Assembly (NCBI RefSeq): GCF_000282455.1
Contig: NZ_AKJG01000102.1
Span: 18,337-82,336, forward strand
Reading direction: 5' to 3'
Length of the DNA: 64,000 nt
Origin: Pseudomonas sp. GM74
GTDB lineage: Bacteria > Pseudomonadota > Gammaproteobacteria > Pseudomonadales > Pseudomonadaceae
In this document: positions 15,773-25,865 of the stretch, one piece after another
How positions within the stretch are numbered: the first letter of the stretch is position 1
How the letters are laid out: every line of letters begins with the position of its first letter
Made by a program: the position numbers and the translations under genes
Notes under the pieces: model-generated
What the model saw: only the letters and a program-made list of their open reading frames with translations
What the model was told of the DNA's origin: nothing
The model's database searches: none

Positions 15773-16054
15773 ATGGCTAAAGCCACTGCCCGTCACATCC
15801 TTGTTGCCTCCGAAGCCAAGTGCAACGAACTCAAGGCCCAAATCGAGGCTGGCGCCGATTTCGCCGAAGTTGCCAAGGCAAACTCCACTTGCCCATCCAG
15901 CCGCCAGGGCGGTGACCTGGGTTCGTTCGGCCCGGGCCAGATGGTCAAGGAATTCGACACCGTGGTGTTCAGCGCACCGCTCAACGTGGTCCAGGGCCCG
16001 GTCAAGACCCAGTTCGGTTTCCACCTGCTGGAAGTGACCAGCCGTCAGGACTGA
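15773..16054 (+). CDS. ppiC: Parvulin-type peptidyl-prolyl cis-trans isomerase (PpiC)
   Basis: A 93-aa single-domain parvulin that speeds proline isomerisation in the cytoplasm. It has ARHILV, the central STCPSSRQGGDLGSFGPGQMV, and C-terminal GPVKTQFGFHLLEV, which carry the two conserved histidines and the substrate-pocket Cys and Phe. There is no signal peptide. Length equals E. coli PpiC. AAAGGAG lies upstream of the ATG and a hairpin terminator follows. A second, diverged copy lies at 30637-30912. Confidence 0.93.
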   Translation: MAKATARHILVASEAKCNELKAQIEAGADFAEVAKANSTCPSSRQGGDLGSFGPGQMVKEFDTVVFSAPLNVVQGPVKTQFGFHLLEVTSRQD

Positions 16055-16077
16055 TCGACACCTGAGCTATTCACACA

Positions 16078-16108
16078 ACGGCCCGCCTATTGGTGGGCCG
16101 TCGTGTTT
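16078..16108 (+). terminator. Terminator after ppiC
   Basis: ACGGCCCGCC (16078-16087) pairs with GGTGGGCCGT (16092-16101), one G-T pair, loop TATT, followed by CGTGTTT. It lies 23 bases after the stop. Confidence 0.75.
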
Positions 16109-16189
16109 GTGATGCGCAATACGGCTGGCGAGGGACGCGCCGCTAGCGTACAAATTGTCGTTAACGACCACCCGGCTCTAAGGCTGACA

Positions 16190-18058
16190 ATGCGACTGGC
16201 TTTCCCTACCTTGCTGTTCACGGCCGTGGCCCTGCTGATGTGTGCCCCGGGTGTGAATGCGGCACCGCAACCGTCAATGACCGTGTACGGCGAACCGGCG
16301 AAGTACCCTGCCGGCTTCAGTCATTTCGCCTACACCAACCCCCAGGCCCCCAAAGGCGGCACGATGCGGCGCTCGGCGATCGAAATCGGTCAGTTCGACC
16401 ATGTCTTGCCTTATATCGACAAAGGCATCGGCGTTACACAGATCGACGGTTTGCTCTATTCACCGCTGGCCCAGCGTTCGCTTGACGAGCCGTACACCGT
16501 GTACGGCCTGGTAGCGGAGAAGATGGAGCGCTCCGAGGACGGCCTGTCCCTGCGCTTTTACCTCAACCCCAGGGCGCGTTTTGCCGATGGCAAACCGATT
16601 ACCGCCCAGGACGTACGCTACACCTTCGACCTGCTGATGACCCAGGGCAGCCTGCGTTACCGTACCCAGTTCGCCGACGTCAAAAGCGTCGAAGTGGAAT
16701 CGCCACTGACCGTGCGCTTTGATTTCAAGAACAACGAAAATCGCACCCTGCCCCTGGATATCGCGACCTTGCCGGTGTTTCCCGAACACTGGTGGAAGAG
16801 CCGCGATTTCGCCGGTGGCGGCGGCTATGAAGCGCCGTTGGGCAGCGGCCCCTATAAAGTCGGCAAGATCGATTCGGGGCGCAGCATCACCTTCGAGCGC
16901 AATCCCGACTGGTGGGGCAAGGACCTGCCAGTCAGCCGTGGCCTGTACAACTTCGATCACTTCAGCATCGAGTACTTCGGCGATACCGACGTGGCACGCC
17001 AGGTCCTGCGCGGTGGTGCCTATGACTACAATCGCGAATTTTCCGCCACCGGCTATTCCATCGGCTACGACAGCCCGGCACTGAGCGACGGTCGCCTGCA
17101 AAAGGCCCACCTCGCCACCGAGGCGCCGCAGCCAGCCCAGGGTTTTGTGTTCAATCTGCAAAAGCCCATGTTCCAGGACCGCCGCGTGCGCCAGGCGCTG
17201 GTGATGCTGTGGGACTTCGAGTGGAGCAACCGGCAGATGATGCGTGACATGTACATCCGCCAGCAGAGCTTTTTCTCCAATACCGATCTCGCGGCCCGGC
17301 AACTGCCGGATGCCGGTGAGCTGGCAATTCTCGAACCGCTGCGCGGGCAGATTCCCGACGAAGTCTTCACCCGGGTCTTCGAGGCGCCGAAGACCGACGG
17401 CAGCGGCGTGATTCGCGACAAGCAGTTGCAAGCCCTGGACCTGCTCGAACAGGCCGGCTGGAAACCCGATGGCGATCAATTGGTCAATGCCGATGGCGAG
17501 CCGTTGAGCTTCACCTTCCTGGTCAGCCAGAACGGCATGGACCGCCTGCTGCTGCCCTATAAACGCACGTTGAAACAGATCGGCATCGACCTGAACATCC
17601 GCCGCATCGACTCCTCCCAGTACGTCAATCGCCTGATGAGCCGCGACTACGACATGATCGTCACCGGCTACCCGGTCACCACCTCTCCGGGGGGCGAACT
17701 GGTCAATTATTTTGGCTCGGCGGCGGCCACCGACCCTGGTTCCAACAACTACATGGTGTTGAAGAACCCCGCGGTGGACACCCTGATCACCGGGCTGATC
17801 CACGCCAATACCCAGGCTGACATGCTGCATTACGCCCATGCCCTGGACCGGGTGCTGCAATGGAATTACTACTGGATTCCCAACTATTACCCGCCAGGCA
17901 CCTCGACGGTGTGGTGGAACCGCTTCGGCATCCCGAACGTGCAGGCGAGCAATGACGAAGCCATCGAGAGCTGGTGGGAAATGAGCACCACGCCATTGAC
18001 CAACCAACAGATGACGGCCGAGCGTATCAACCGTGGCAAACCCGGAGGGCCGCACTGA
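16190..18058 (+). CDS. yejA: Extracellular solute-binding protein family 5, YejA-like
   Basis: A 622-aa periplasmic peptide-binding protein of the SBP family 5 (DppA/OppA fold). A signal peptide (MRLAFPTLLFTAVALLMCAPGVNA) precedes FAYTNPQAPKGGTMRRS, the YejA-type N-terminus. LYSPLAQRSLDEPYTVYGLVAE and GSGPYKVGKIDSGRSITFERNPDWWGKDLP are typical. The start at 16190 is chosen because the signal peptide begins there and AAGG lies upstream; the frame is open 29 codons earlier with no signal-like features. It is the first gene of yejABEF, an ABC importer for peptides that also takes up microcin C-type compounds in enterobacteria. The stop overlaps the next start. Confidence 0.93.
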   Translation: MRLAFPTLLFTAVALLMCAPGVNAAPQPSMTVYGEPAKYPAGFSHFAYTNPQAPKGGTMRRSAIEIGQFDHVLPYIDKGIGVTQIDGLLYSPLAQRSLDEPYTVYGLVAEKMERSEDGLSLRFYLNPRARFADGKPITAQDVRYTFDLLMTQGSLRYRTQFADVKSVEVESPLTVRFDFKNNENRTLPLDIATLPVFPEHWWKSRDFAGGGGYEAPLGSGPYKVGKIDSGRSITFERNPDWWGKDLPVSRGLYNFDHFSIEYFGDTDVARQVLRGGAYDYNREFSATGYSIGYDSPALSDGRLQKAHLATEAPQPAQGFVFNLQKPMFQDRRVRQALVMLWDFEWSNRQMMRDMYIRQQSFFSNTDLAARQLPDAGELAILEPLRGQIPDEVFTRVFEAPKTDGSGVIRDKQLQALDLLEQAGWKPDGDQLVNADGEPLSFTFLVSQNGMDRLLLPYKRTLKQIGIDLNIRRIDSSQYVNRLMSRDYDMIVTGYPVTTSPGGELVNYFGSAAATDPGSNNYMVLKNPAVDTLITGLIHANTQADMLHYAHALDRVLQWNYYWIPNYYPPGTSTVWWNRFGIPNVQASNDEAIESWWEMSTTPLTNQQMTAERINRGKPGGPH

Positions 18059-19119
18059 TGTGGGCTTACATATTGCGGCGTCTGCTGCTGATCATTCCGA
18101 CGCTGGTGATCATTCTCCTGGTCAACTTCGTCATCGTCCAGGCCGCACCGGGCGGGCCGGTCGAACAGGCCATCGCGCACCTGCAAGGCATTGGCGGCGC
18201 CGCGGTCGGCGGCGGTTCCGGCGAAGCCATGAGCGGCAAGTCCCGGTCCAGTCGCGGGCTCGATCCGCAGCTGATCAAGGACATTGAAAAACAGTACGGC
18301 TTCGACAAACCGGCTCACGAACGCCTCTGGCTGATGCTCACCAGCTACGCGCGCCTGGACTTCGGCAAGAGCTTTTTCCGCGGCGCCACCGTCACCGACC
18401 TGATTCTCGAAAAAATGCCCGTGACCATATCCCTCGGGCTCTGGGCGACGCTGATCACTTATCTGGTGTCGATTCCCCTGGGCATCCGCAAGGCCGTGCA
18501 CCATGGCAGCCATTTCGACATTTGGAGCAGCACCGCGATCATCATCGGCTATGCCATGCCGGCGTTCCTGTTTGCGATGTTCCTGATCGTGGTCTTTGCC
18601 GGCGGCACTTCGCTGAACTGGTTTCCGGTTCGCGGCCTGGTCTCGGACAACTTCGAATCACTGTCGACCCTTGGCAAGGTGGCCGACTACTTCTGGCACC
18701 TGGTGTTGCCGGTGACCTCGCTGGTAATCGGCGGCTTCGCCACACTGACCATCCTGACCAAGAACTCGTTCCTCAATGAAATCACCCGCCAGTACGTGGT
18801 CACCGCCCGGGCCAAGGGCTTGAGTGAACGACGGGTGCTCTATGGACACGTGTTCCGCAACGCCATGCTGTTGGTGGTGTCGGGCATTCCCCAGGCGTTC
18901 ATCAGTGTGTTTTTTGCCGGTTCCCTGCTGATCGAGGTGATCTTCTCCCTCGACGGCCTGGGCCGCATGAGCTACGAAGCGGCGGTATCCCGGGACTATC
19001 CGGTGGTGTTCGGCTCGCTGTTCATCTTCACCCTGTTCGGCCTGCTGATAAAACTGGTCGGCGACCTCTGCTACACCCTGGTCGACCCGCGTATCGACTT
19101 CGCCGCGAGGAACGCCTGA
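18058..19119 (+). CDS. yejB: Peptide ABC transporter permease YejB
   Basis: A 353-aa inner-membrane permease of the DppB/OppB family. It starts MWAYILRRLLLIIPTLVIILLVNFVIVQ, the classic first helix, followed by the periplasmic loop PGGPVEQAIAHL, and has the EAA-type coupling motif near EITRQYVVTARAKGLSERRVLYGHVFRNAM. Six helices are visible. The start overlaps the yejA stop by one base (TGATG), indicating translational coupling. The periplasmic loop with GGAAVGGGSGEAMSGKSRSSRG is longer and more Gly/Ser-rich than in OppB, as in YejB relatives. Confidence 0.94.
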   Translation: MWAYILRRLLLIIPTLVIILLVNFVIVQAAPGGPVEQAIAHLQGIGGAAVGGGSGEAMSGKSRSSRGLDPQLIKDIEKQYGFDKPAHERLWLMLTSYARLDFGKSFFRGATVTDLILEKMPVTISLGLWATLITYLVSIPLGIRKAVHHGSHFDIWSSTAIIIGYAMPAFLFAMFLIVVFAGGTSLNWFPVRGLVSDNFESLSTLGKVADYFWHLVLPVTSLVIGGFATLTILTKNSFLNEITRQYVVTARAKGLSERRVLYGHVFRNAMLLVVSGIPQAFISVFFAGSLLIEVIFSLDGLGRMSYEAAVSRDYPVVFGSLFIFTLFGLLIKLVGDLCYTLVDPRIDFAARNA

Positions 19120-20141
19120 TGCTCAAGCTTTCACCGCTGGCGCGCCGGCGCTTCGAGCGTTTCAAGAAAAACCGTCGGGGCTGGTGGTCGCTCTGGCTGT
19201 TTATCGGCCTGTTCGCATTGACCCTGGGTGGTGAGCTGATCGCCAACGACAAACCGCTGATGGTCAGCTATCAAGGCCAGTGGTACTTCCCGGTCTTCAA
19301 GCGTCACACCGAACAGGCGTTCGGCGGGCAACTGCCGTTCCAGGCCGACTACCGCAGCGACTACGTGCAGAAACTGATCAAGAAGGAGGGTGGCTGGCTG
19401 CTGTTTCCTCCGATTCCGTTCAGTGACGACACGCCCAACTACGACCTGAACACACCCGCCCCCAGCCCACCCTCCAGCGTCAACTGGCTGGGCACCGACG
19501 ACCAGGCGCGGGACGTTCTGGCCCGTGTAATCTTCGGTGCCCGGGTGTCGATCCTGTTTGCCTTGATACTGACCCTTGTCAGTGCCCTGATCGGCATCGC
19601 GGCCGGGGCCCTGCAAGGCTATTACGGCGGCTGGGTGGACTTGCTCGGCCAGCGTCTGCTGGAGGTGTGGTCCGGATTGCCGGTGCTGTACCTGCTGATC
19701 ATCCTGTCGGGCTTCGTCGAGCCGAACTTCTGGTGGCTGCTGGGGATCATGGCACTGTTTTCATGGCTGGCGCTGGTGGACGTGGTGCGCGCCGAGTTCC
19801 TGCGCGGACGCAACCTGGAATACGTCAAGGCCGCCCGTGCGCTGGGTCTGACCGACCGCAAGGTCATCGTGCGGCACATTCTGCCCAACGCCATGAACGC
19901 GACCTTGAGCTACTTGCCGTTCATTCTGACCGGGGCGATTTCCACCCTGACGGCGCTGGACTTCCTCGGCTTCGGCATGCCAGCGGGCAGCGCTTCCCTG
20001 GGCGAACTGATCGGCCAGGGCAAGCAGAACCTGCAAGCGCCGTGGCTGGGCCTGACGGCATTTTTCACCCTGGCGCTGATTCTTTCTTTACTGGTGTTCA
20101 TTGGCGAAGCCTTGCGCGACGCGTTTGATCCCCGCTCTTGA
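19119..20141 (+). CDS. yejE: Peptide ABC transporter permease YejE
   Basis: A 340-aa permease of the DppC/OppC family. One N-terminal helix follows a basic cytoplasmic head (RRRFERFKKNRRGWWSLW). Then comes a long periplasmic insert (about residues 40-125) and five further helices. The EAA motif reads EYVKAARALGLTDRKVIVRHILPNAMNA. The insert between the first two helices is a feature of YejE. It overlaps the yejB stop by one base and pairs with YejB in the membrane. Confidence 0.94.
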   Translation: MLKLSPLARRRFERFKKNRRGWWSLWLFIGLFALTLGGELIANDKPLMVSYQGQWYFPVFKRHTEQAFGGQLPFQADYRSDYVQKLIKKEGGWLLFPPIPFSDDTPNYDLNTPAPSPPSSVNWLGTDDQARDVLARVIFGARVSILFALILTLVSALIGIAAGALQGYYGGWVDLLGQRLLEVWSGLPVLYLLIILSGFVEPNFWWLLGIMALFSWLALVDVVRAEFLRGRNLEYVKAARALGLTDRKVIVRHILPNAMNATLSYLPFILTGAISTLTALDFLGFGMPAGSASLGELIGQGKQNLQAPWLGLTAFFTLALILSLLVFIGEALRDAFDPRS

Positions 20142-20154
20142 TGCGGATGCTGAC

Positions 20155-21732
<1,578 letters not shown>

Positions 21733-21756
21733 TCTTGCCGTTGGACCGCGGCGCGC

Positions 21757-21840
21757 CCTTCGCGGGCAAGCCCGCTCCCACACTCGATCTGTGTCGCTCA
21801 CAAATCCCCTGTGGGAGCGGGCTTGCCCGCGAAGGGGCCA
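21757..21840. repeat. REPIN: two inverted REP arms
   Basis: Arm CCTTCGCGGGCAAGCCCGCT (from 21757) faces the inverse arm AGCGGGCTTGCCCGCGAAGG (ending near 21836). Each arm forms the GCGGGCTTGCCCGC hairpin. It is the standard P. fluorescens/P. putida REP doublet between yejF and the next gene. Confidence 0.92.
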
Positions 21841-21871
21841 GTACAGGCAATAAATCATCAGGATCAAACCC

Positions 21872-23287
21872 ATGAACACCACCGAAAGCCTCAAGGACTA
21901 CCAGCGCGTTCGCCTGCTGGCGATCCGTTCGTTGTTCGAAATCATCGAGCAATCGAGTGAGGGCACGGTGATTGTCGACCGCGATGCCAACATCGTCTGG
22001 ATGAATGAACGCTATGCCCGGCGCTTCGGCCTGCAATCGGCCGAAGTTGCGATCGGCAAGCCCTGCGAAAGCGTGATCCCCGGCAGCCTGTTGCGTGAGG
22101 TGGTGCGCACCGGCCGGCCGATTCTGCTGGATATGCAGGACACCCCCAAAGAGCCGCTGGTGGTCATGCGCCTGCCGATTCACGACGATGCCGGCGTGGT
22201 GATCGGCGCCATCGGTTTTGCCCTGTTCGACGAGTTGCGCAGCCTGTCGCCGATGCTCAAGCGTTACATGAGCATGCAGGAAGAACTGGCCTCAACCCGC
22301 TCGCTGCTGCGAGCGCGGCAGACCAAATACAACTTCGCCCACTTCATCGGCACCAGCGCCGCCAGCCTGGAAGTCAAGCGCCGCGCCCGGCGCAGTGCGA
22401 GCACCGAATCGCCAGTGTTGCTGCTCGGCGAAACCGGCACCGGCAAGGAACTGCTGGCCCAGGCGATCCACAATGCCTCGCCCCGCGCGCACAAGGCATT
22501 TGTCAGTATCAACAGCGCGGCAATTCCTGAATCCTTGCTGGAAGCCGAATTCTTCGGCACCGCGCCCGGCGCATTTACCGGTGCCGACCGCAAAGGCCGC
22601 GCCGGCAAATTGCAGATCGCCCAGGGCGGCACGCTGTTCCTCGACGAAATCGGCGACATGCCGCTGCCCCTGCAAAGCAAACTGCTGCGGGTGTTGCAGG
22701 AAAAGGAATTCGAGCCGGTGGGCTCCAACGAAGTGATCCAGAGCGATGTGCGAGTGATCGCCGCGACCTCTACGGACCTCGAAGCAGCCATCAAACGCGG
22801 CGAGTTCCGCGCCGACTTGTACTACCGGCTCAACGTGCTGCCGATCCAGGTTCCGCCCCTGCGCGACCGCCTGGATGATGTGCCGGCCCTCAGCGAAGCC
22901 ATTCTCGAAGAACTGCGCAGCCAGCATGAATTGCACCACGAAGCCCTGGAACTGCTGGGCCAACACGCCTGGCCGGGGAACATCCGGGAACTGCGCAACG
23001 TGCTGGAGCGGGCCGCGCTGCTCAGTGATGACTTGCGCCTGACGGTGGCGGACATCCGCGCGGCGATTGGTACGTTCACACCGGTGGAGCGCGTGGCGCC
23101 CTTGACCATCGAACCGCTTGCCCATGAGACGTTCAGCGCGGCGCGGGAGCGGTTTGACCGGCAATTGATCGAAACCACCCTCGCGCAATGCGGGGGCAAG
23201 GTGGTTGATGCGGCGGCGCGGCTGGGGCTGGGTCGGTCGACGTTGTACAAGAAGATGGTGGCGCTGGGGATTGCAGAGTCTCAATAA
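21872..23287 (+). CDS. hbcR: Sigma-54-dependent transcriptional activator of 3-hydroxybutyrate catabolism (HbcR-like)
   Basis: A 471-aa enhancer-binding protein. An N-terminal PAS-like sensor (residues ~18-125; IVDRDANIVWMNERYARRFG) is followed by the AAA+ domain with Walker A GETGTGKE (186-193), the sigma-54 contact loop GAFTGA (233-238), Walker B GGTLFLDEIGDMP and the R-finger region. A Fis-type helix-turn-helix (VVDAAARLGLGRSTLYKKM, ~443-461) closes the protein. The downstream permease, hydroxybutyrate dehydrogenase and acetoacetyl-CoA synthetase, plus a good -24/-12 promoter at 23501, point to the same role as P. aeruginosa HbcR, which activates D-3-hydroxybutyrate use. The effector is inferred from context. 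Confidence 0.88.
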   Translation: MNTTESLKDYQRVRLLAIRSLFEIIEQSSEGTVIVDRDANIVWMNERYARRFGLQSAEVAIGKPCESVIPGSLLREVVRTGRPILLDMQDTPKEPLVVMRLPIHDDAGVVIGAIGFALFDELRSLSPMLKRYMSMQEELASTRSLLRARQTKYNFAHFIGTSAASLEVKRRARRSASTESPVLLLGETGTGKELLAQAIHNASPRAHKAFVSINSAAIPESLLEAEFFGTAPGAFTGADRKGRAGKLQIAQGGTLFLDEIGDMPLPLQSKLLRVLQEKEFEPVGSNEVIQSDVRVIAATSTDLEAAIKRGEFRADLYYRLNVLPIQVPPLRDRLDDVPALSEAILEELRSQHELHHEALELLGQHAWPGNIRELRNVLERAALLSDDLRLTVADIRAAIGTFTPVERVAPLTIEPLAHETFSAARERFDRQLIETTLAQCGGKVVDAAARLGLGRSTLYKKMVALGIAESQ

Positions 23288-23316
23288 GGAGACATTAATC
23301 TCCATTGTTAGAACGT

Positions 23317-23403
23317 CCTTCGCGAGCAAGCCCGCTCCCACAGGAGACCTTGCTCTCCTGACCAACTCGGTCAACTGTGGGAGCGGGCTTGCCCGCGAAG
23401 AGG
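23317..23403. repeat. REPIN between hbcR and the GntP permease
   Basis: Inverted arms CCTTCGCGAGCAAGCCCGCT and AGCGGGCTTGCCCGCGAAGA about 45 bp apart. The first arm has an A for G change in the GCGAGC half, which mispairs the hairpin. Confidence 0.9.
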
Positions 23404-23500
23404 CCAGCACTGTCAAAGCAAGTCTCAAACCAGAGACAAAACCATCTGACAAGCTCATCATATTGAAAATATATCCTTATATTTCAACAACTTAACAAGA

Positions 23501-23516
23501 TGGCACAAAACTCGCT
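23501..23516 (+). promoter_or_regulatory. Sigma-54 (-24/-12) promoter of the 3-hydroxybutyrate operon
   Basis: TGGCAC (23501-23506), five bases, TCGCT (23512-23516). This fits the consensus TGGCAC-N5-TTGCW with one mismatch and the required 10-bp GG-GC spacing. It lies 57 bp before the permease start, with a sigma-54 activator gene directly upstream. An imperfect AT-rich palindrome TTGAAAATATA-tcct-TATATTTCAA lies at about 23464-23487, close to the promoter. Confidence 0.8.
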
Positions 23517-23543
23517 ATACGCCTCTCCTACCAGGCTTCACCC

Positions 23544-23557
23544 AACAAAAATAACAA
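23544..23557 (+). promoter_or_regulatory. Hfq/Crc catabolite-repression site over the permease ribosome-binding region
   Basis: AACAAAAATAACAA contains two matches to the Pseudomonas CA motif AANAANAA (AACAAAAA and AATAACAA). It ends 4 bases before the Shine-Dalgarno AGGAG. This is where Hfq with Crc blocks translation of secondary carbon-source genes. Inferred from the motif and position. Confidence 0.6.
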
Positions 23558-23572
23558 CCCAGGAGACACACC

Positions 23573-24964
23573 ATGAGTGTGATCATTGCCTTGGCAGCCC
23601 TCGCGCTGCTGATGCTGGCTGCCTACCGTGGCTATAGCGTTATCCTCTTTGCCCCGATTGCCGCCCTCGGCGCTGTCCTGCTGACCGACCCGTCTGCCGT
23701 CGCCCCCGCTTTCACCGGGGTGTTCATGGATAAAATGGTCGGCTTCATCAAGCTGTATTTCCCGGTGTTCCTGCTCGGCGCGGTGTTCGGCAAGCTGATC
23801 GAACTGTCCGGCTTCTCGCGCTCCATCGTCGCGGCGGCAATTCGCCTGCTCGGCACCCGCCAGGCGATGCTGGTGATCGTGCTGGTCTGCGCCCTGCTGA
23901 CCTACGGCGGCGTATCGCTGTTTGTGGTGGTGTTCGCGGTCTACCCGTTTGCCGCTGAAATGTTCCGCCAGAGCAACATCCCCAAGCGCCTGATCCCGGC
24001 GACGATTGCCCTGGGCGCGTTCTCGTTCACCATGGACGCCCTGCCCGGCACCCCGCAGATCCAGAACATCATCCCCAGCACCTTCTTCAACACCACCGCC
24101 TGGGCGGCGCCGTGGCTGGGCGTGATCGGCACGATCTTCGTGTTCTGTGCCGGCATGCTGTTTCTCCAGCGCCAACGCAACAAGGCTCAACGCGCCGGTG
24201 AAGGTTATGGTTCGGATCTGCGCAACGAGCCGGAAACCGCCGCCGACCTCAAGCTGCCCAACCCGTTACTGGCGCTCTCGCCACTGCTGGCGGTGGGCAT
24301 CATGAACTTGCTGTTCACCCAATGGATTCCACAGGTGTACGGCAAGACCCACAGCCTCGCGCTGCCGGGCATGGCCGCGCCGGTGACCACGGACATCGCC
24401 AAGCTCACGGCGATCTGGGCGGTCCAGGCCGCGCTGTTGGTAGGCATCCTCATGGTGTTGGCGTTCGGCTACAAGGCGATCAGCCGCAAGCTGGCCGAAG
24501 GCAGCAAAAGCGCGGTCAGCGGTGCGTTGCTGGCGGCAATGAACACCGCCTCTGAATATGGCTTCGGTGCCGTGATCGCGTCCTTGCCCGGCTTTCTGGT
24601 GCTGGCCGATTGGCTCAAGAGCATTCCCAATCCGCTAGTCAACGAAGCGATTACCGTGACCCTGCTGGCCGGCATCACCGGTTCCGCCTCCGGCGGCATG
24701 AGCATCGCGCTGGCGGCGATGTCCGAGCAGTTCATCAGTGCCGCCCATGCGGCGAACATTCCCCTGGAAGTGCTGCACCGGGTCGCCGCGATGGCCAGCG
24801 GCGGCATGGACACCCTGCCGCACAACGGCGCGGTGATTACCTTGCTGGCGGTCACCGGCCTGACCCACCGCGAGGCTTACAAAGACATTTTCTGTATTAC
24901 GCTGATCAAGACCCTGGCGGTTTTCGTGGTGATCGGCACTTTCTACGCCACTGGCATTGTGTGA
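23573..24964 (+). CDS. GntP family permease, probable D-3-hydroxybutyrate transporter
   Basis: A 463-aa polytopic inner-membrane protein, hydrophobic throughout, with about 12 helices. GntP-type features are the N-terminal LAALALLMLAAYRGYSVILFAP, the YGGVSLFVVVFAVYPFA segment, the MDALPGTPQIQNIIPSTFF loop and TGSASGGMSIALAAM near the C-terminus, with GGMDTLPHNGAV. GntP permeases carry gluconate-like hydroxy acids. Here the next gene (7 bp downstream) is a 3-hydroxybutyrate dehydrogenase, so 3-hydroxybutyrate is the likely substrate. Control: sigma-54 promoter at 23501 and Hfq/Crc site at 23544. Confidence 0.9.
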   Translation: MSVIIALAALALLMLAAYRGYSVILFAPIAALGAVLLTDPSAVAPAFTGVFMDKMVGFIKLYFPVFLLGAVFGKLIELSGFSRSIVAAAIRLLGTRQAMLVIVLVCALLTYGGVSLFVVVFAVYPFAAEMFRQSNIPKRLIPATIALGAFSFTMDALPGTPQIQNIIPSTFFNTTAWAAPWLGVIGTIFVFCAGMLFLQRQRNKAQRAGEGYGSDLRNEPETAADLKLPNPLLALSPLLAVGIMNLLFTQWIPQVYGKTHSLALPGMAAPVTTDIAKLTAIWAVQAALLVGILMVLAFGYKAISRKLAEGSKSAVSGALLAAMNTASEYGFGAVIASLPGFLVLADWLKSIPNPLVNEAITVTLLAGITGSASGGMSIALAAMSEQFISAAHAANIPLEVLHRVAAMASGGMDTLPHNGAVITLLAVTGLTHREAYKDIFCITLIKTLAVFVVIGTFYATGIV

Positions 24965-24971
24965 GGTATTC

Positions 24972-25745
24972 ATGACGACTCTTTCGGGCAAGACCGCACT
25001 GGTCACCGGTTCCACCAGCGGCATCGGCCTGGGGATCGCCCTCAGCCTGGCCAAGGCTGGGGCCAACCTGATCCTCAATGGTTTCGGCGATGCCTCCAAG
25101 GTGATTGCCGAAGTCGAACAGCTTGGCGGCAAGGTCGGCCATCACCCGGCCGATGTCAGTGATCCGGCACAAATCGCCGACATGATCGCCTACGCCGAGC
25201 GCGAGTTCGGCGGCGTTGACATTCTGGTCAACAACGCAGGCATTCAGCACGTGGCGGCGGTGGATGAGTTCCCGGTGGAGCGCTGGGATTCGATCATTGC
25301 CATCAACCTGTCGTCGGTGTTCCACAGCACCCGTTTGAGCCTGCCGGGCATGCGCGCCAAAGGCTGGGGCCGGGTGATCAACATTGCCTCGGTGCATGGC
25401 CTGGTCGGATCGGTAGGCAAGGCCGCCTATGTCGCCGCCAAGCACGGGGTGATCGGCTTGACCAAAGTGGTCGCGCTGGAGACCGCGACCACCCAGGTCA
25501 CCTGCAACGCGATCTGCCCAGGCTGGGTATTGACGCCGCTGGTGCAAAAGCAGATTGATGATCGTGCCGCCAGTGGAGTTGACCCGCAGCAGGCGCAACA
25601 CGATTTGCTCGCTGAAAAGCAGCCATCGCTGGAGTTCGTGACACCGCCGCAACTGGGTGAACTGGTGCTGTTCCTGTGCAGTGAAGCCGGCAGCCAGGTG
25701 CGCGGTGCGGCGTGGAATGTTGATGGTGGGTGGTTGGCGCAGTGA
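24972..25745 (+). CDS. bdhA: D-3-hydroxybutyrate dehydrogenase
   Basis: A 257-aa short-chain dehydrogenase. It has the cofactor motif TGSTSGIGLGIA at residues ~13-24, the NNAG motif (LVNNAGIQHVAAVDEF), the catalytic Ser in NIASVHGLVGS, and the YVAAKHG motif with Tyr and Lys. WVLTPLVQKQI and the AEKQPSLEFVTP segment are characteristic of hydroxybutyrate dehydrogenases. It oxidises D-3-hydroxybutyrate to acetoacetate with NAD+. The start is the ATG at 24972, just after the permease stop. In the pathway it follows the permease and precedes acetoacetate activation. Confidence 0.94.
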   Translation: MTTLSGKTALVTGSTSGIGLGIALSLAKAGANLILNGFGDASKVIAEVEQLGGKVGHHPADVSDPAQIADMIAYAEREFGGVDILVNNAGIQHVAAVDEFPVERWDSIIAINLSSVFHSTRLSLPGMRAKGWGRVINIASVHGLVGSVGKAAYVAAKHGVIGLTKVVALETATTQVTCNAICPGWVLTPLVQKQIDDRAASGVDPQQAQHDLLAEKQPSLEFVTPPQLGELVLFLCSEAGSQVRGAAWNVDGGWLAQ

Positions 25746-25770
25746 TCATCTGCCAGACCGCGTGATCGTT

Positions 25771-25838
25771 CATCGCGAGCAAGCTCGCTCCCACATGGAA
25801 ATGCGATCCCCTGTGGGAGCGGGCTTGCCCGCGAATGG
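25771..25838. repeat. REPIN between bdhA and acetoacetyl-CoA synthetase
   Basis: Arms ATCGCGAGCAAGCTCGCTCC and GGAGCGGGCTTGCCCGCGAA in inverted orientation, about 30 bp apart. The left arm is the GAGC variant. Confidence 0.9.
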
Positions 25839-25865
25839 ATCTAAAGACATAAGAAGAGGCAAACC

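Noticed and set aside
16103..16189. Longer YejA start
   Set aside because: The extension would place polar residues before the signal peptide and overlaps the ppiC terminator region; MRLAFPTLLF at 16190 is a proper signal start.
16460..18055. 531-codon open frame opposite yejA
   Set aside because: Antisense shadow of a well-recognised gene in high-GC DNA; composition is not protein-like.
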